Translations under genes and position numbers: made by a program
Shown here: positions 1 to 8,846 of the stretch, in pieces
How the letters are laid out: every line of letters starts with the position of its first letter
Position numbering within the stretch: position 1 is the stretch's first letter
Assembly (NCBI RefSeq): GCF_015163075.1
Contig: NZ_JADDXU010000016.1
Location: forward strand, 1 to 64,000
Length of the DNA stretch: 64,000 nucleotides
Reading direction: 5' to 3'
From: Streptomyces justiciae
GTDB taxonomy: Bacteria; Actinomycetota; Actinomycetes; Streptomycetales; Streptomycetaceae
The notes under the pieces: model-generated
Seen by the model: only the letters and a program-made list of their open reading frames with translations
Told to the model about the DNA's origin: nothing
Databases searched by the model: none

Positions 1-763
<763 letters not shown>

Positions 764-863
764 GGGTCCATCCCAGCGGCCCGAGCACCCACACACCGGC
801 GGTGAACGGACATCAAGCTCGACCGCCCGGAACTCTTCCCTCCGCCTCCCGCGTTCTCCCCAC

Positions 864-1679
864 GTGACCCTTCAGCAAGAAATCGTCGGCAACGCCATGC
901 AGATGGCGGTCGTCAGCCTCCAGCCCGGCCAGACGGTGTACTGCGAGGCCGGGAAGTTCCTGTTCAAGACCACGAACGTGACCATGGAAACCCGCCTCAG
1001 CGGCCCGTCGAACGCAGGTCAACCCACCGGCGGCTCAGGCGCCGCAGGCATGGGCGGCATGCTCCGCCAGGCCATGGGCACCGCCATGCAGGTCGGCCAG
1101 CGCGCCCTCGCGGGCGAGTCACTGGCGTTCCAGTACTTCACGTCCACCGGCGGCGAGGGCACCGTCGGCTTCGCGGGCGTCCTGCCCGGCGAGATGCGCG
1201 CCCTGGAGCTGGACGGCACGCGCGCGTGGTTCGCGGAGAAGGACGCGTTCGTCGCCGCCGAGTCCACCGTCGACTTCGGCATCGCCTTCCAGGGCGGCAG
1301 GACCGGCCGCAGCGGCGGCGAGGGCTTCGTCCTGGAGAAGTTCACCGGCCGCGGCACCGTGATCATCGCCGGCGCCGGCAACTTCATCGACCTGAACCCG
1401 GCCGACTTCGGCGGCCGCATCGAGGTCGACACCGGCTGCGTCGTCGCCTTCGAGGAGGGCATCCAGTACGGCGTCCAGCGCGTCGGCGGCCTCAACCGCC
1501 AGGGCCTGATGAACGCCGTGTTCGGCGGCGAGGGCCTCTCCCTGGCCACCCTGGAGGGCAACGGCCGGGTCATCCTCCAGTCCCTGACCATCGAGAGCCT
1601 CGCCAACGCCCTGAAGAAGGCCCAGGGCGGCGACAAGCAGGGCCCCACGGGCGGCCTGTTCTCCACGCACGCGGGCTGA
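864..1679 (+). CDS. AIM24 family protein (TIGR00266-like)
   Basis: 271-residue protein of the AIM24/TIGR00266 family, a double beta-helix fold of unknown function in bacteria. The family pattern is clear: an N-terminal LQPGQTVYCEAGKFLF segment, a glycine-rich loop around residues 50-70 (GGSGAAGMGGML), the LPGEMRALEL core and a C-terminal IESLANAL helix. I chose the GTG at 864 because family similarity starts there (VTLQQEIVG); an in-frame ATG at 762 would add 34 low-complexity residues and overlap the start of the divergent SDR gene. No clear ribosome binding site precedes 864, so the start is the least certain part. It stands alone, with a 100-bp divergent promoter region to its left. Confidence 0.8.
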   Translation: MTLQQEIVGNAMQMAVVSLQPGQTVYCEAGKFLFKTTNVTMETRLSGPSNAGQPTGGSGAAGMGGMLRQAMGTAMQVGQRALAGESLAFQYFTSTGGEGTVGFAGVLPGEMRALELDGTRAWFAEKDAFVAAESTVDFGIAFQGGRTGRSGGEGFVLEKFTGRGTVIIAGAGNFIDLNPADFGGRIEVDTGCVVAFEEGIQYGVQRVGGLNRQGLMNAVFGGEGLSLATLEGNGRVILQSLTIESLANALKKAQGGDKQGPTGGLFSTHAG

Positions 1680-1767
1680 GGCCGCGCGGCGCCACCGATG
1701 AGTTGCGGGTGCCGGTGGGGTCTGAGGTGATGACAGCAGACCCCATCCACGAGAGAAGGCACCCGCC

Positions 1768-2394
1768 ATGGGCAAGCTCGTCTCCCAGATCTTCGTCAGC
1801 CTCGACGGCGTCTACCAGGCCCCGGGCGGCCCCGAGGAGGACCCCAGGGGCGGCTTCGAGCAGGGCGGCTGGATGGTCCCGTACGACGACGAGGACTTCG
1901 ACCGCTTCGTCACCGACGTCTTCGGCCAGGTCGGCGCGTTCCTCCTCGGCCGTCGTACGTACGACATCTTCGCCGCGTACTGGCCGAAGGTGACCGACCC
2001 CGACAACCTCATCGCCGAGCGGCTCAACGCCCTGCCGAAGTACGTCCCCTCGGCGACCCTCACCGGCCCCGAGTGGAACAACACCACGGTGATCAGCGGC
2101 GACCTCGCCAAGGAGGTCACCGCCCTCAAGGAGCGCACCGACGGCGAGCTCCAGGTTCACGGCAGCGGAGCCCTGCTTCAGTCCCTGCTGAACCTGGACC
2201 TGATCGACACCTTCCACGTGATCACCGTCCCGGTCGTCCTGGGCGCCGGCCGCCACCTCTTCACCGAGGGCAGCCTCCCGACCGCCTTCCAGCACCGGAG
2301 AGGGCTCATCACCTCCAAAGGCGTCTCCATCCAGACGTACGACAAGGCGGGCCGCCCGGAGTACGGCTCGTTCGACCTCCCGGAAAACGCCTAG
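1768..2394 (+). CDS. Dihydrofolate reductase family protein (RibD C-terminal domain)
   Basis: 208-residue protein of the RibD C-terminal/dihydrofolate-reductase fold, expected to bind NADPH and reduce a heterocycle; the substrate of such stand-alone members is mostly unknown. Visible family motifs are FVSLDGVYQAPGG near the N-terminus, LLGRRTYD at about 60-67, GELQVHGSG around 128-136 and VPVVLGAGRHLF around 153-164. A good ribosome binding site (GAGAGAAGG) lies 8 bases before the ATG. It is followed 91 bases later by an EamA transporter on the same strand, but nothing links the two functionally. Confidence 0.85.
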   Translation: MGKLVSQIFVSLDGVYQAPGGPEEDPRGGFEQGGWMVPYDDEDFDRFVTDVFGQVGAFLLGRRTYDIFAAYWPKVTDPDNLIAERLNALPKYVPSATLTGPEWNNTTVISGDLAKEVTALKERTDGELQVHGSGALLQSLLNLDLIDTFHVITVPVVLGAGRHLFTEGSLPTAFQHRRGLITSKGVSIQTYDKAGRPEYGSFDLPENA

Positions 2395-2485
2395 CCCCAG
2401 GTCAGCCGCACCGGTACGGTGATCGCTCCACGTGCGAGCCACCGACGTCTCCACACCTCCGTCGGAGACCGGGAGAGCCGCACCG

Positions 2486-3391
2486 ATGTCCTCGATCGCC
2501 GTACCGGGCGCACTCGCGCCCCGCCGCACCTGGCTGACCGACCTGCCCGTCCTGCTCGTGGCGGTCGTGTGGGGTGCGAGCTATCTCGCCGCCAAGGACA
2601 TCACCACCGCGCGGACCGTGATCGCGGTCCTGGTGCTGCGTTTCGCGATCGTCCTGCCGGTCCTCGCCGTCGCCGGATGGCGCGCGCTGCGCGCCCTGAG
2701 CGCCGCCCAGTGGCGGGGCGCCGGGGTGCTCGGGCTGATCCTCAGCGGGATCTTCCTGCTGGAGACGTACGGCGTCGTCCACACCTCGGCCACCAACGCC
2801 GGCCTCATCATCAGCCTGACCATGATCTTCACGCCGCTCGCCGAGGCCGCCGTGACCCGCACCCGCCCCTCGCGGGACTTCCTCGGCGCCGCCGCCCTCT
2901 CCGTGCTCGGCGTCGTCCTGCTCACCCAGGGCGGCGGCTTCACCCGGCCCTCCCTCGGCGACCTGCTCATGCTGCTCGCCGCGCTCGCCCGTACCGTCCA
3001 CGTCCTCGCCATGTCCCGTCTCAAGGCGGTGCGCGGCGCCGACGCGCTGTCCCTGACCATCGTCCAACTCGGCGCCGCCGTAGCGGTGTTCGCGCTGCTG
3101 TCGACCGGCGCCGACGCCACGCCGTGGGGGACGGCCGCGGACTTCGGGCCACGGGAGTGGACCGGGCTGCTGTTCCTGTCCGCGTTCTGCACGCTCTTCG
3201 CGTTCTTCGTGCAGATGTGGGCGGTCCGCCGCACCTCCCCGTCCCGGGTCAGCCTGCTGCTCGGCACCGAGCCCCTGTGGGCCGCCCTCGCGGGCATCGC
3301 CCTGGGCGGCGAACGCCTCGGCGCGCTCGGTCTCGCGGGCGGTGCGCTGGTGCTTGTGGGGACCGCGTGGGGGCGCAGGGCCGCAAGTTAA
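2486..3391 (+). CDS. EamA/DMT family transporter
   Basis: Integral membrane permease of the drug/metabolite transporter superfamily, 301 residues, with about ten hydrophobic segments arranged as two EamA repeats (first from LPVLLVAVVWGASYL, second from LGDLLMLLAALARTVHVLAM). Such proteins export amino acids, metabolites or drugs, and substrate cannot be inferred. ATG 2486 is chosen because GGGAGAG lies about 8 bases upstream and the first membrane segment starts a short charged stretch later; an in-frame GTG at 2432 would add 18 residues with no similarity. Confidence 0.87.
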   Translation: MSSIAVPGALAPRRTWLTDLPVLLVAVVWGASYLAAKDITTARTVIAVLVLRFAIVLPVLAVAGWRALRALSAAQWRGAGVLGLILSGIFLLETYGVVHTSATNAGLIISLTMIFTPLAEAAVTRTRPSRDFLGAAALSVLGVVLLTQGGGFTRPSLGDLLMLLAALARTVHVLAMSRLKAVRGADALSLTIVQLGAAVAVFALLSTGADATPWGTAADFGPREWTGLLFLSAFCTLFAFFVQMWAVRRTSPSRVSLLLGTEPLWAALAGIALGGERLGALGLAGGALVLVGTAWGRRAAS

Positions 3392-3439
3392 CTCCCGGAA
3401 AATTCATCGGACTTGACGGGAAAATCTCCGGAGTTGTCA

Positions 3440-3469
3440 TTGACATGCCATGGTCTACGCGCGTCATCA
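3440..3469 (+). promoter_or_regulatory. Putative promoter of the ribonuclease gene, near-leaderless
   Basis: A perfect -35 hexamer TTGACA is at 3440-3445. About 17-19 bases downstream is a weak -10 region (TCATCAT, 3464-3470), with the palindrome ACGCGCGT inside the spacer. Transcription would start at about 3476-3477, the A of the chosen ATG, so the mRNA would have little or no leader. The -10 is poor, so this is a prediction. Confidence 0.45.
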
Positions 3470-3476
3470 TGAGGGC

Positions 3477-3866
3477 ATGAGATTCCCCCCACGCATCACC
3501 CGCATCGGCGCGGCGGCCGCCGTCCTGTCCGCCCTCCTGGTCGGCGGCACCGTCGCCACGGCGTCCCCGGCGGCCGCCGCGGTGGGCAGCATCTGCTACA
3601 GCGACCTGCCCTCCCAGGCGTACGACACCCTGAAGCTGATCGAGCAGGGCGGCCCCTACCCGTACTCCCAGGACGGCAGCGTCTTCCAGAACCGGGAAGG
3701 CGTCCTGCCCTCGCAGTCCACCGGGTACTACCACGAGTACACGGTCAAGACGCCCGGCTCCTCCACGCGCGGCGCGCGCCGCATCGTGACGGGCGAGGAG
3801 TACCAGGAGGACTACTACACCGCGGACCACTACGCCACGTTCGACCTGATCAACTACGGCTGCTGA
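3477..3866 (+). CDS. Secreted guanyl-specific ribonuclease (RNase Sa/T1 type)
   Basis: Extracellular ribonuclease cleaving RNA after guanosine. The 129-residue precursor has a signal peptide (RITR, hydrophobic stretch to about residue 31, ASPAAAA cleavage region) and a mature domain that follows Streptomyces aureofaciens RNase Sa closely: YPYSQDGSVFQNRE, YYHEYTV, RGARRI, EDYYTADHYATF. The spacing of Glu87, Arg98, Arg102 and His118 equals that of Glu54, Arg65, Arg69 and His85 of RNase Sa, and Cys40 with C-terminal Cys129 would make its disulfide. Start ATG 3477 sits right after a TTGACA promoter; GAGGG is only 2 bases before it, so leaderless translation is likely. No barstar-type inhibitor gene is adjacent. 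Confidence 0.95.
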   Translation: MRFPPRITRIGAAAAVLSALLVGGTVATASPAAAAVGSICYSDLPSQAYDTLKLIEQGGPYPYSQDGSVFQNREGVLPSQSTGYYHEYTVKTPGSSTRGARRIVTGEEYQEDYYTADHYATFDLINYGC

Positions 3867-3933
3867 GCCGACCGGTCGAAACCCCACCGAGGCGTCGAGG
3901 AACAGTGAGACCAGCCGGAGGTCCGGTCCGCGT

Positions 3934-4134
3934 TCAGCCGGACTTCCGGCTCTCCGCGGCGGCGAACAGCGCGATCGCCAGCACCACCAGGGCGATGCTC
4001 GCGTAGAGCTCGTAGCCGTCGAGGAAGCCCAGCTTCTGCACGAGTCCCCAGTGCCAGTCGGTGAACTCGTTCACGAGGCCGGCGACGCCCTGCACCAGGG
4101 CGAGAAATCCGATCAGCTCCAGCAGTTGCTTCAT
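3934..4134 (-). CDS. Small membrane protein, unknown function
   Basis: 66-residue protein with two hydrophobic segments (residues about 5-20, LLELIGFLALVQGVAGL, and about 43-60, LYASIALVVLAIALFAAA) separated by a Trp/Asp-containing loop, ending in a basic tail. ATG 4134 is preferred because GAGGG lies 7 bases upstream. Similar short proteins occur in other Streptomyces but I know no function. It is divergent from the histidine kinase gene, sharing the 4135-4313 region. Confidence 0.6.
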   Translation of the reverse strand: MKQLLELIGFLALVQGVAGLVNEFTDWHWGLVQKLGFLDGYELYASIALVVLAIALFAAAESRKSG

Positions 4135-4230
4135 GACACGACCCTCGCCCCGCGGTCCCCCCACAGTCATCGGCCGCGGGGCGAGCCCTGTCCGCCGGAA
4201 GTACCCGGTCCGCGCGACCCCGCCGCGCCG

Positions 4231-4253
4231 AAAGTCGCCGCTCCCGCGACTTT
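4231..4253. promoter_or_regulatory. Inverted repeat AAAGTCGC-N7-GCGACTTT, possible operator
   Basis: Perfect 8-bp arms (4231-4238 and 4246-4253) around a 7-base centre, 60 bases before the kinase start. Its length and position suit a dimeric LuxR-type response regulator, such as the one encoded at 5799-6479, acting autogenously; this is inference. Confidence 0.45.
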
Positions 4254-4313
4254 GGTAGGTGATGCCGTCCGCGTGGAGGTGCCGCCGGGATTCCGTGCGT
4301 AGATTTGTCGACC

Positions 4314-5564
4314 GTGAGCGGTGACAAGCAGACGGCGGTGCCCCAGTTCTTCGCGGGCCGGCGCTGGCTGCTGCCCTCGGCCGTCCTCAACGAACTCGAC
4401 CCGGACACCGACCGCGCCGGACGCCGGCCCCGGCGCACCGCGCGCGACTGGCTCGTCGACTTCAGCTGCTTCGCGGTGGCCGTGGCCCTCGGCCTGGTCG
4501 GCGCGGAGGCCGTCGCCGACAACCCCCATGTCGCCGACGACCTCGCCCACCTCGACCAGTTGATCGGCGCGGTCGCCTGCGGCGCGGTCTGGCTGCGCCG
4601 CCGCTGGCCGCTGGGGCTGGCCGTCGCGACGGTCCCCGTGGGCATCGTCTCCGACACCGCGGGCGGCGCCTGCATGATCGCCCTGTTCACCCTCGCCGTG
4701 CACCGGCCCTTCCGGTACGTGGCCTGGGTGGGCGGCGCCAACATCGCCCTGATCCCGCTCTACTTCTGGCTGCGCCCCGACCCGGACCTGCCCTACCTCG
4801 CCTCGGTGATCATCTTCGTGCTGATGACCGCCGTGGTCGTGGCCTGCGGCATGGTCGTGCGCTCCAAGCGGCAGCTCATGCTGAGCTTCCGGGACCGCGC
4901 CCGGCGCGCCGAGACCGAGGCCCGGCTCCGCGCCGAGCAGGCGCAGCGGCTGGCCCGCGAGGCCATCGCCCGCGAGATGCACGACGTCCTCGCCCACCGG
5001 CTGACCCTGCTCAGCGTGCACGCAGGCGCGCTGGAGTTCCGGCCCGACGCCCCCCGGGAGGAGGTCGCCCGGGCGGCCGGCGTGATCCGGGAGAGCGCCC
5101 ACGAGGCCCTCCAGGACCTGCGGGAGATCATCGGCGTACTCCGGGCGGGCGACCAGGACGACACGGGCCGCCCGCAGCCCACCCTCGCCGCCCTCGACGC
5201 ATTGGTCGCCGAGTCCCGCGAGGCCGGCATGAAGGTCGTCCTCGACACCCGCGTCACCGACCCCGCGGCCGTCCCCGCCTCCGTCGGCCGTACCGCCTAC
5301 CGCATCGCCCAGGAGGGCCTCACCAACGCCCGCAAACACGCCCCCGGCACCGAGGTCACCGTCTCCGTCGAGGGCGCGCCGGGCGAGGGCCTCACCGTCT
5401 CCGTCCGCAATCCGGCACCCGACGGCGAGGTGACCCCCGTACCCGGCTCCGGACAGGGGCTGATCGGCCTGACCGAACGCGCGACCCTGGCCGGCGGCCG
5501 CCTGGAACACGGCCCGGAGGCGGACGGGGGCTTCGGGGTACGGGCCTGGCTGCCCTGGGGGTGA
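4314..5564 (+). CDS. Sensor histidine kinase, NarL-type two-component system
   Basis: 416-residue membrane kinase of the HisKA_3 family. The N-terminal half holds several hydrophobic segments (from LVDFSCFAVAVALGLVGAEAV to VIIFVLMTAVVVACGMVV), followed by a short coiled linker (RRAETEARLRAEQAQRLAREA). The dimerisation/phosphoacceptor motif AREMHDVLAHRLTLL has His223, and a C-terminal HATPase domain shows EGLTNARKHAPG and GSGQGLIGL. GTG 4314 is used; an in-frame TTG at 4305 is possible. Its partner regulator begins 234 bases downstream, unusually far for such a pair. The sensed signal is unknown. Confidence 0.88.
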   Translation: MSGDKQTAVPQFFAGRRWLLPSAVLNELDPDTDRAGRRPRRTARDWLVDFSCFAVAVALGLVGAEAVADNPHVADDLAHLDQLIGAVACGAVWLRRRWPLGLAVATVPVGIVSDTAGGACMIALFTLAVHRPFRYVAWVGGANIALIPLYFWLRPDPDLPYLASVIIFVLMTAVVVACGMVVRSKRQLMLSFRDRARRAETEARLRAEQAQRLAREAIAREMHDVLAHRLTLLSVHAGALEFRPDAPREEVARAAGVIRESAHEALQDLREIIGVLRAGDQDDTGRPQPTLAALDALVAESREAGMKVVLDTRVTDPAAVPASVGRTAYRIAQEGLTNARKHAPGTEVTVSVEGAPGEGLTVSVRNPAPDGEVTPVPGSGQGLIGLTERATLAGGRLEHGPEADGGFGVRAWLPWG

Positions 5565-5798
5565 GCGGAGCCGGTCACCTCGCGGGAGGCGTACTGACCG
5601 TTGTGAGCGCCGCCGTTGACGTGGGTGCGGAAGACCGCTCCGCCGCTGATCTCGCGCCTCGCCTTCCTGGGCGGACCGGCCTCGGTGACGGCCCTGGCTT
5701 GGTGGGAGATCCGGCGGCCGCGGACGCGGCACGGGGTGCTGCTGCGTGGCTGACGGCATGGCACCTGCGCCCCTCGAAACCGTGATTACGTAAGCCCC
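5565..5798. other. Spacer between kinase and regulator, no confident gene
   Basis: The kinase and its regulator, which usually overlap or nearly touch, are separated by 234 bases. Short open frames exist on both strands but none has a good ribosome binding site or a recognisable family. A stretch on the minus strand (around 5600-5680) reads GGAVFRTHVNGG and may be a decayed fragment of something, which I cannot name. The regulator probably has its own promoter here. Confidence 0.4.
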
Positions 5799-6479
5799 AT
5801 GACCGCGATCAGACTGCTCCTCGTCGACGACGATCCGCTGGTGCGGGCCGGCCTGTCCCTGATGATCGGTGGTGCCGACGGCATCGAGATCGTCGGGGAG
5901 GCCGCCGACGGAAGCGACGTCGAGGCGCTCGTCGACCGCAGCCGCCCGGACGTCGTCCTCATGGACATCCGGATGCCGTCCATGGACGGCCTGACCGCCA
6001 CCGAGCGGCTGCGCGCCCGCCCCGACGCCCCGCAGGTCGTGCTCCTCACCACCTTCCACGCCGACGACCAGGTGCTGCGCGCACTGCGCGCGGGTGCCGC
6101 CGGGTTCGTCCTGAAGGACACACCGCCCGCCGAGATCGTCGACGCGGTGCGCCGGGTCGCGGCCGGTGACCCCGTCCTGTCGCCCACCGTCACCCGGCAG
6201 TTGATGCGGCACGCGGCCGGCACCGCCGCCGACACGCGCCGCTCACGCGCGCGGGAGCGCATCGCCGCCCTCAACGACCGCGAGCGCGAGGTGGCGGTGG
6301 CCGTCGGCCGCGGCCTGTCCAACGCCGAGATCGCCGCGGAGCTCTACATGAGCGTCGCCACCGTCAAGACCCATGTCTCCCGCGTCCTCGCCAAGCTCGA
6401 CCTCAACAACCGGGTGCAGATCGCCCTCCTCGCGTACGACGCGGGGCTTCTGGAGGAACTGGAGGAGGACGGGCACTAG
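5799..6479 (+). CDS. LuxR/NarL-family response regulator
   Basis: 226-residue DNA-binding response regulator. The receiver domain has the acidic cluster Asp10-Asp12, phosphoacceptor Asp56 (VVLMDIRMP) and the conserved Lys of VLKDTPP near residue 108. The C-terminal LuxR helix-turn-helix runs from LNDREREVAVAVGRGLSNAEIAAEL to VKTHVSRVLAKL. It is the likely partner of the kinase at 4314-5564 and is followed 44 bases later by a P450 gene that could be a target or co-transcribed gene. Confidence 0.92.
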   Translation: MTAIRLLLVDDDPLVRAGLSLMIGGADGIEIVGEAADGSDVEALVDRSRPDVVLMDIRMPSMDGLTATERLRARPDAPQVVLLTTFHADDQVLRALRAGAAGFVLKDTPPAEIVDAVRRVAAGDPVLSPTVTRQLMRHAAGTAADTRRSRARERIAALNDREREVAVAVGRGLSNAEIAAELYMSVATVKTHVSRVLAKLDLNNRVQIALLAYDAGLLEELEEDGH

Positions 6480-6523
6480 CGGGCGGTCCCGCGCGTTGTG
6501 GGGGGCAACGGGGAGGGATCGGC

Positions 6524-7708
6524 ATGAGCGAAGTGATCGACCTGGGGGAGTACGGCGCGGCGTTCCGCACGGACCCGCATCCGGTGTACGCACGCCTGCG
6601 CGCCCGCGGACCGGTGCACCGCGTCCGGCTGCCGTCGCCCGACGCCCACCACGAGACCTGGCTGATCGTGGGGTACGAGGAGGCGCGCGCGGCCCTCACC
6701 GACCCGCGCCTGTCCAAGGACGGCCGCAAGATCGGCGTGACGTTCCTCGACGAGGAGCTGATCGGCAAGTACCTCCTGGTCGCCGACCCGCCCCAGCACA
6801 CCCGGCTGCGCTCCCTGGTCTCCCGCGCCTTCACCATGCGCCGCGTGGAGGAACTCCGGCCCAGGATCCAGCGGATCACCGACGACCTGCTCGACGCCAT
6901 GCTCCCGCAGGGCCGCGCCGACCTCGTGGAGTCCCTCGCCTACCCGCTGCCCCTGACCGTCATCTGCGAACTCCTCGGCGTCCCCGAGCTGGACCGCACC
7001 GAGTTCCGCAAGATCTCCGGCGAGGCCGTCGCCCCCACCAGCGCCGAGAGCGAGTACGACGCGTTCGTGAGGCTCGCCGAGTACCTCACCGGCCTCATCG
7101 AGGACAAGAGGTCCGCCGGACCGAGCGGCGACCTCCTCGGCGACCTCATCCGCACCACCGCCGAGGACGGCGACCGCCTCTCCCCGGAGGAACTGCGCGG
7201 CATGGCCTTCGTCCTGCTCATCGCGGGCCATGAGACCACCGTCAACCTCATCACCAGCGGCGTGTACGCCCTGCTCACCCACCCCGGCCAACTCGCCGCC
7301 CTGCGCGCCGACATGAGCCTGATCGACGGCGCGATCGAGGAGACGCTGCGCTGGGAGGGCCCGGTGGAGAACGGCACGTTCCGGTATGCCGCCGAGCCCC
7401 TGGAGATCGGCGGTTCGCACATAGCGCGGGGCGACGCGGTGATGGTCGGCCTCACCGCCGCCGACCGCGACGGAGCGCGCTACCCCGCCCCCGATCGCTT
7501 CGACATCCACCGCGACACCCGCGGCCACCTCGCCTTCGGCCACGGCATCCACTACTGCCTGGGCGCACCCCTGGCCCGCCTGGAGGGCCGCACGGCGATC
7601 CGCACGCTGCTGGAGCGGGCACCGGACCTGGCCCTCGACGGCCCCTCGGGGGAGTGGCTGCCGGGGATGCTGATGCGGGGGATGCGGAGCCTGCCGGTGC
7701 GGTGGTAG
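6524..7708 (+). CDS. Cytochrome P450
   Basis: 394-residue soluble bacterial P450 mono-oxygenase. Signatures in order: oxygen-binding I-helix AGHETTVN, K-helix ETLRW (ExxR) near residue 273 and the haem-binding loop FGHGIHYCLGAPLARLEG with Cys345 as thiolate ligand. PPQHTRLRSLVSRAFT is the usual C-helix pattern. GGGGAGGG lies before the ATG. No ferredoxin or ferredoxin reductase gene is adjacent, so electrons must come from partners elsewhere. Resemblance is to CYP105/107-type enzymes of streptomycetes; the substrate is unknown. A nearby two-component pair may control it. Confidence 0.92.
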   Translation: MSEVIDLGEYGAAFRTDPHPVYARLRARGPVHRVRLPSPDAHHETWLIVGYEEARAALTDPRLSKDGRKIGVTFLDEELIGKYLLVADPPQHTRLRSLVSRAFTMRRVEELRPRIQRITDDLLDAMLPQGRADLVESLAYPLPLTVICELLGVPELDRTEFRKISGEAVAPTSAESEYDAFVRLAEYLTGLIEDKRSAGPSGDLLGDLIRTTAEDGDRLSPEELRGMAFVLLIAGHETTVNLITSGVYALLTHPGQLAALRADMSLIDGAIEETLRWEGPVENGTFRYAAEPLEIGGSHIARGDAVMVGLTAADRDGARYPAPDRFDIHRDTRGHLAFGHGIHYCLGAPLARLEGRTAIRTLLERAPDLALDGPSGEWLPGMLMRGMRSLPVRW

Positions 7709-7742
7709 ATCCGGTGAGCCCCCGGTGTCCGCCTACCGGGGG

Positions 7743-8744
7743 TCAGCCCAGGATCTCCCCCAACCGCACCGGACGCCGCTCCCGCCGTGACACCTCGCAC
7801 GCCTCGGCGATCCGCAGCGCCTGCAACGCCTCGCGCCCGTCGCAGGGGTTGGCGCGCTCACCTCGTACGACCTCGACGAACGCGTTCAGTTCGGCCTCGT
7901 AGGCCGGTCCGAACCGCTCCAGGAACCCCGCCCACGGCTTGTCCGCGGCCGGTGGGCCGGTCGGCTCGGTGGACGCGATCGGGGTGCGGTCGTCCAGGCC
8001 GACCACGATCTGGTCCAGCTCGCCGGCGAGCTCCATGCGGACGTCGTAGCCCGCCCCGTTCAGCCGGGTCGCCGTCGCCGTGGCCAGCGTGCCGTCGTCG
8101 AGGGTGAGGACCGCCGCGGCGGTGTCGACGTCGCCCGCCTCGCGGAACATCCTGGGCCCGGCGTCGGACCCGGCCGCGTACACGTCCACCACCTCGCGCC
8201 CGGTCACCCAGCGCAGCACGTCGAAGTCGTGGATCAGCGTGTCCCGGTACAGCCCGCCCGACAGCGGCAGCCACGCGGGAGGCGGCGGCGCCTGATCGGA
8301 GGTGAGGGCCCGTACGGTGTGCAGCCGCCCGAGCCGGCCCGAGCGCACCGCCTCCCGCGCGCCCGCGTACCCCGCGTCGAAGCGGCGCTGGAAGCCCATC
8401 TGGAGGACCGTCCCGGCGGTCTCGACCTCGGTGATCGCGTGCAGCGTGCCGGGCAGGTCGAGGGCGATCGGCTTCTCGCAGAACACCGGGAGCCCCGAGC
8501 GCGCCGCCCGGCCGATCAGCTCGGCGTGCGCCGAGGTGGCCGTGGTGATCACCACCCCGTCCACGCCCCACTGGAAGATCTCGTCCACCCCCGGCGCGGC
8601 CGTCTCGCCCAGCCGGAGCGCGAGCGCCTGCGCCCGTGCGCCGTCCGCGTCCGTGAGGATCAGGGACCCGACGTCGCGATGCCGGCTGAGCGTGTTCGCG
8701 TGAATGGTGCCGATCCGGCCCGTCCCGATGACCCCGATGCGCAT
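7743..8744 (-). CDS. Gfo/Idh/MocA oxidoreductase, inositol 2-dehydrogenase-like
   Basis: 333-residue NAD(P)-dependent sugar or polyol dehydrogenase. The Rossmann motif GTGRIG is at residues 7-12, the EKP motif at 90-92 (FCEKPIALD), and the catalytic Asp/His segment YRDTLIHDFDVLRW near 173-186. Overall pattern is that of myo-inositol 2-dehydrogenase-like proteins of Streptomyces, but related enzymes act on other polyols. Start ATG 8744. It is divergent from a GntR/UTRA regulator gene with a 102-bp shared promoter region containing a TGTC-N2-GACA dyad, so it is probably controlled by that regulator. Confidence 0.87.
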   Translation of the reverse strand: MRIGVIGTGRIGTIHANTLSRHRDVGSLILTDADGARAQALALRLGETAAPGVDEIFQWGVDGVVITTATSAHAELIGRAARSGLPVFCEKPIALDLPGTLHAITEVETAGTVLQMGFQRRFDAGYAGAREAVRSGRLGRLHTVRALTSDQAPPPPAWLPLSGGLYRDTLIHDFDVLRWVTGREVVDVYAAGSDAGPRMFREAGDVDTAAAVLTLDDGTLATATATRLNGAGYDVRMELAGELDQIVVGLDDRTPIASTEPTGPPAADKPWAGFLERFGPAYEAELNAFVEVVRGERANPCDGREALQALRIAEACEVSRRERRPVRLGEILG

Positions 8745-8786
8745 GTGAACAAAATGTGGTCGCGGACCTCCCGCTGTCAATGCATA

Positions 8787-8796
8787 TGTCTGGACA
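8787..8796. promoter_or_regulatory. Dyad TGTC-TG-GACA, probable GntR operator
   Basis: This inverted repeat lies between the divergent oxidoreductase and GntR genes. The same TGTC-N2-GACA core recurs at 9675-9690 in front of the ROK kinase gene, which supports a shared regulator. A further TGTCAA half-site is about 13 bases to the left. Confidence 0.55.
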
Positions 8797-8846
8797 ATCT
8801 GACTACACAACTTCCCGTCAACCGGCCACGGAGCTACGCTCGGCCC

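Noticed and set aside
3450..3476. In-frame ATG at 3450 as start of the ribonuclease gene
   Set aside because: It overlaps the predicted promoter spacer, has no ribosome binding site, and would put nine residues before a normal signal peptide.
5297..5764. Minus-strand open frame overlapping the kinase 3' end and the spacer
   Set aside because: Most of it is antisense to the kinase. The short sensible-looking stretch in the spacer (FRTHVNGG) matches no family I can name, so it is kept only as unexplained spacer sequence.
6524..7708. P450 plus two-component pair as part of a biosynthetic gene cluster
   Set aside because: No core biosynthetic enzyme, tailoring set or redox partner is present within 10 kb on either side.
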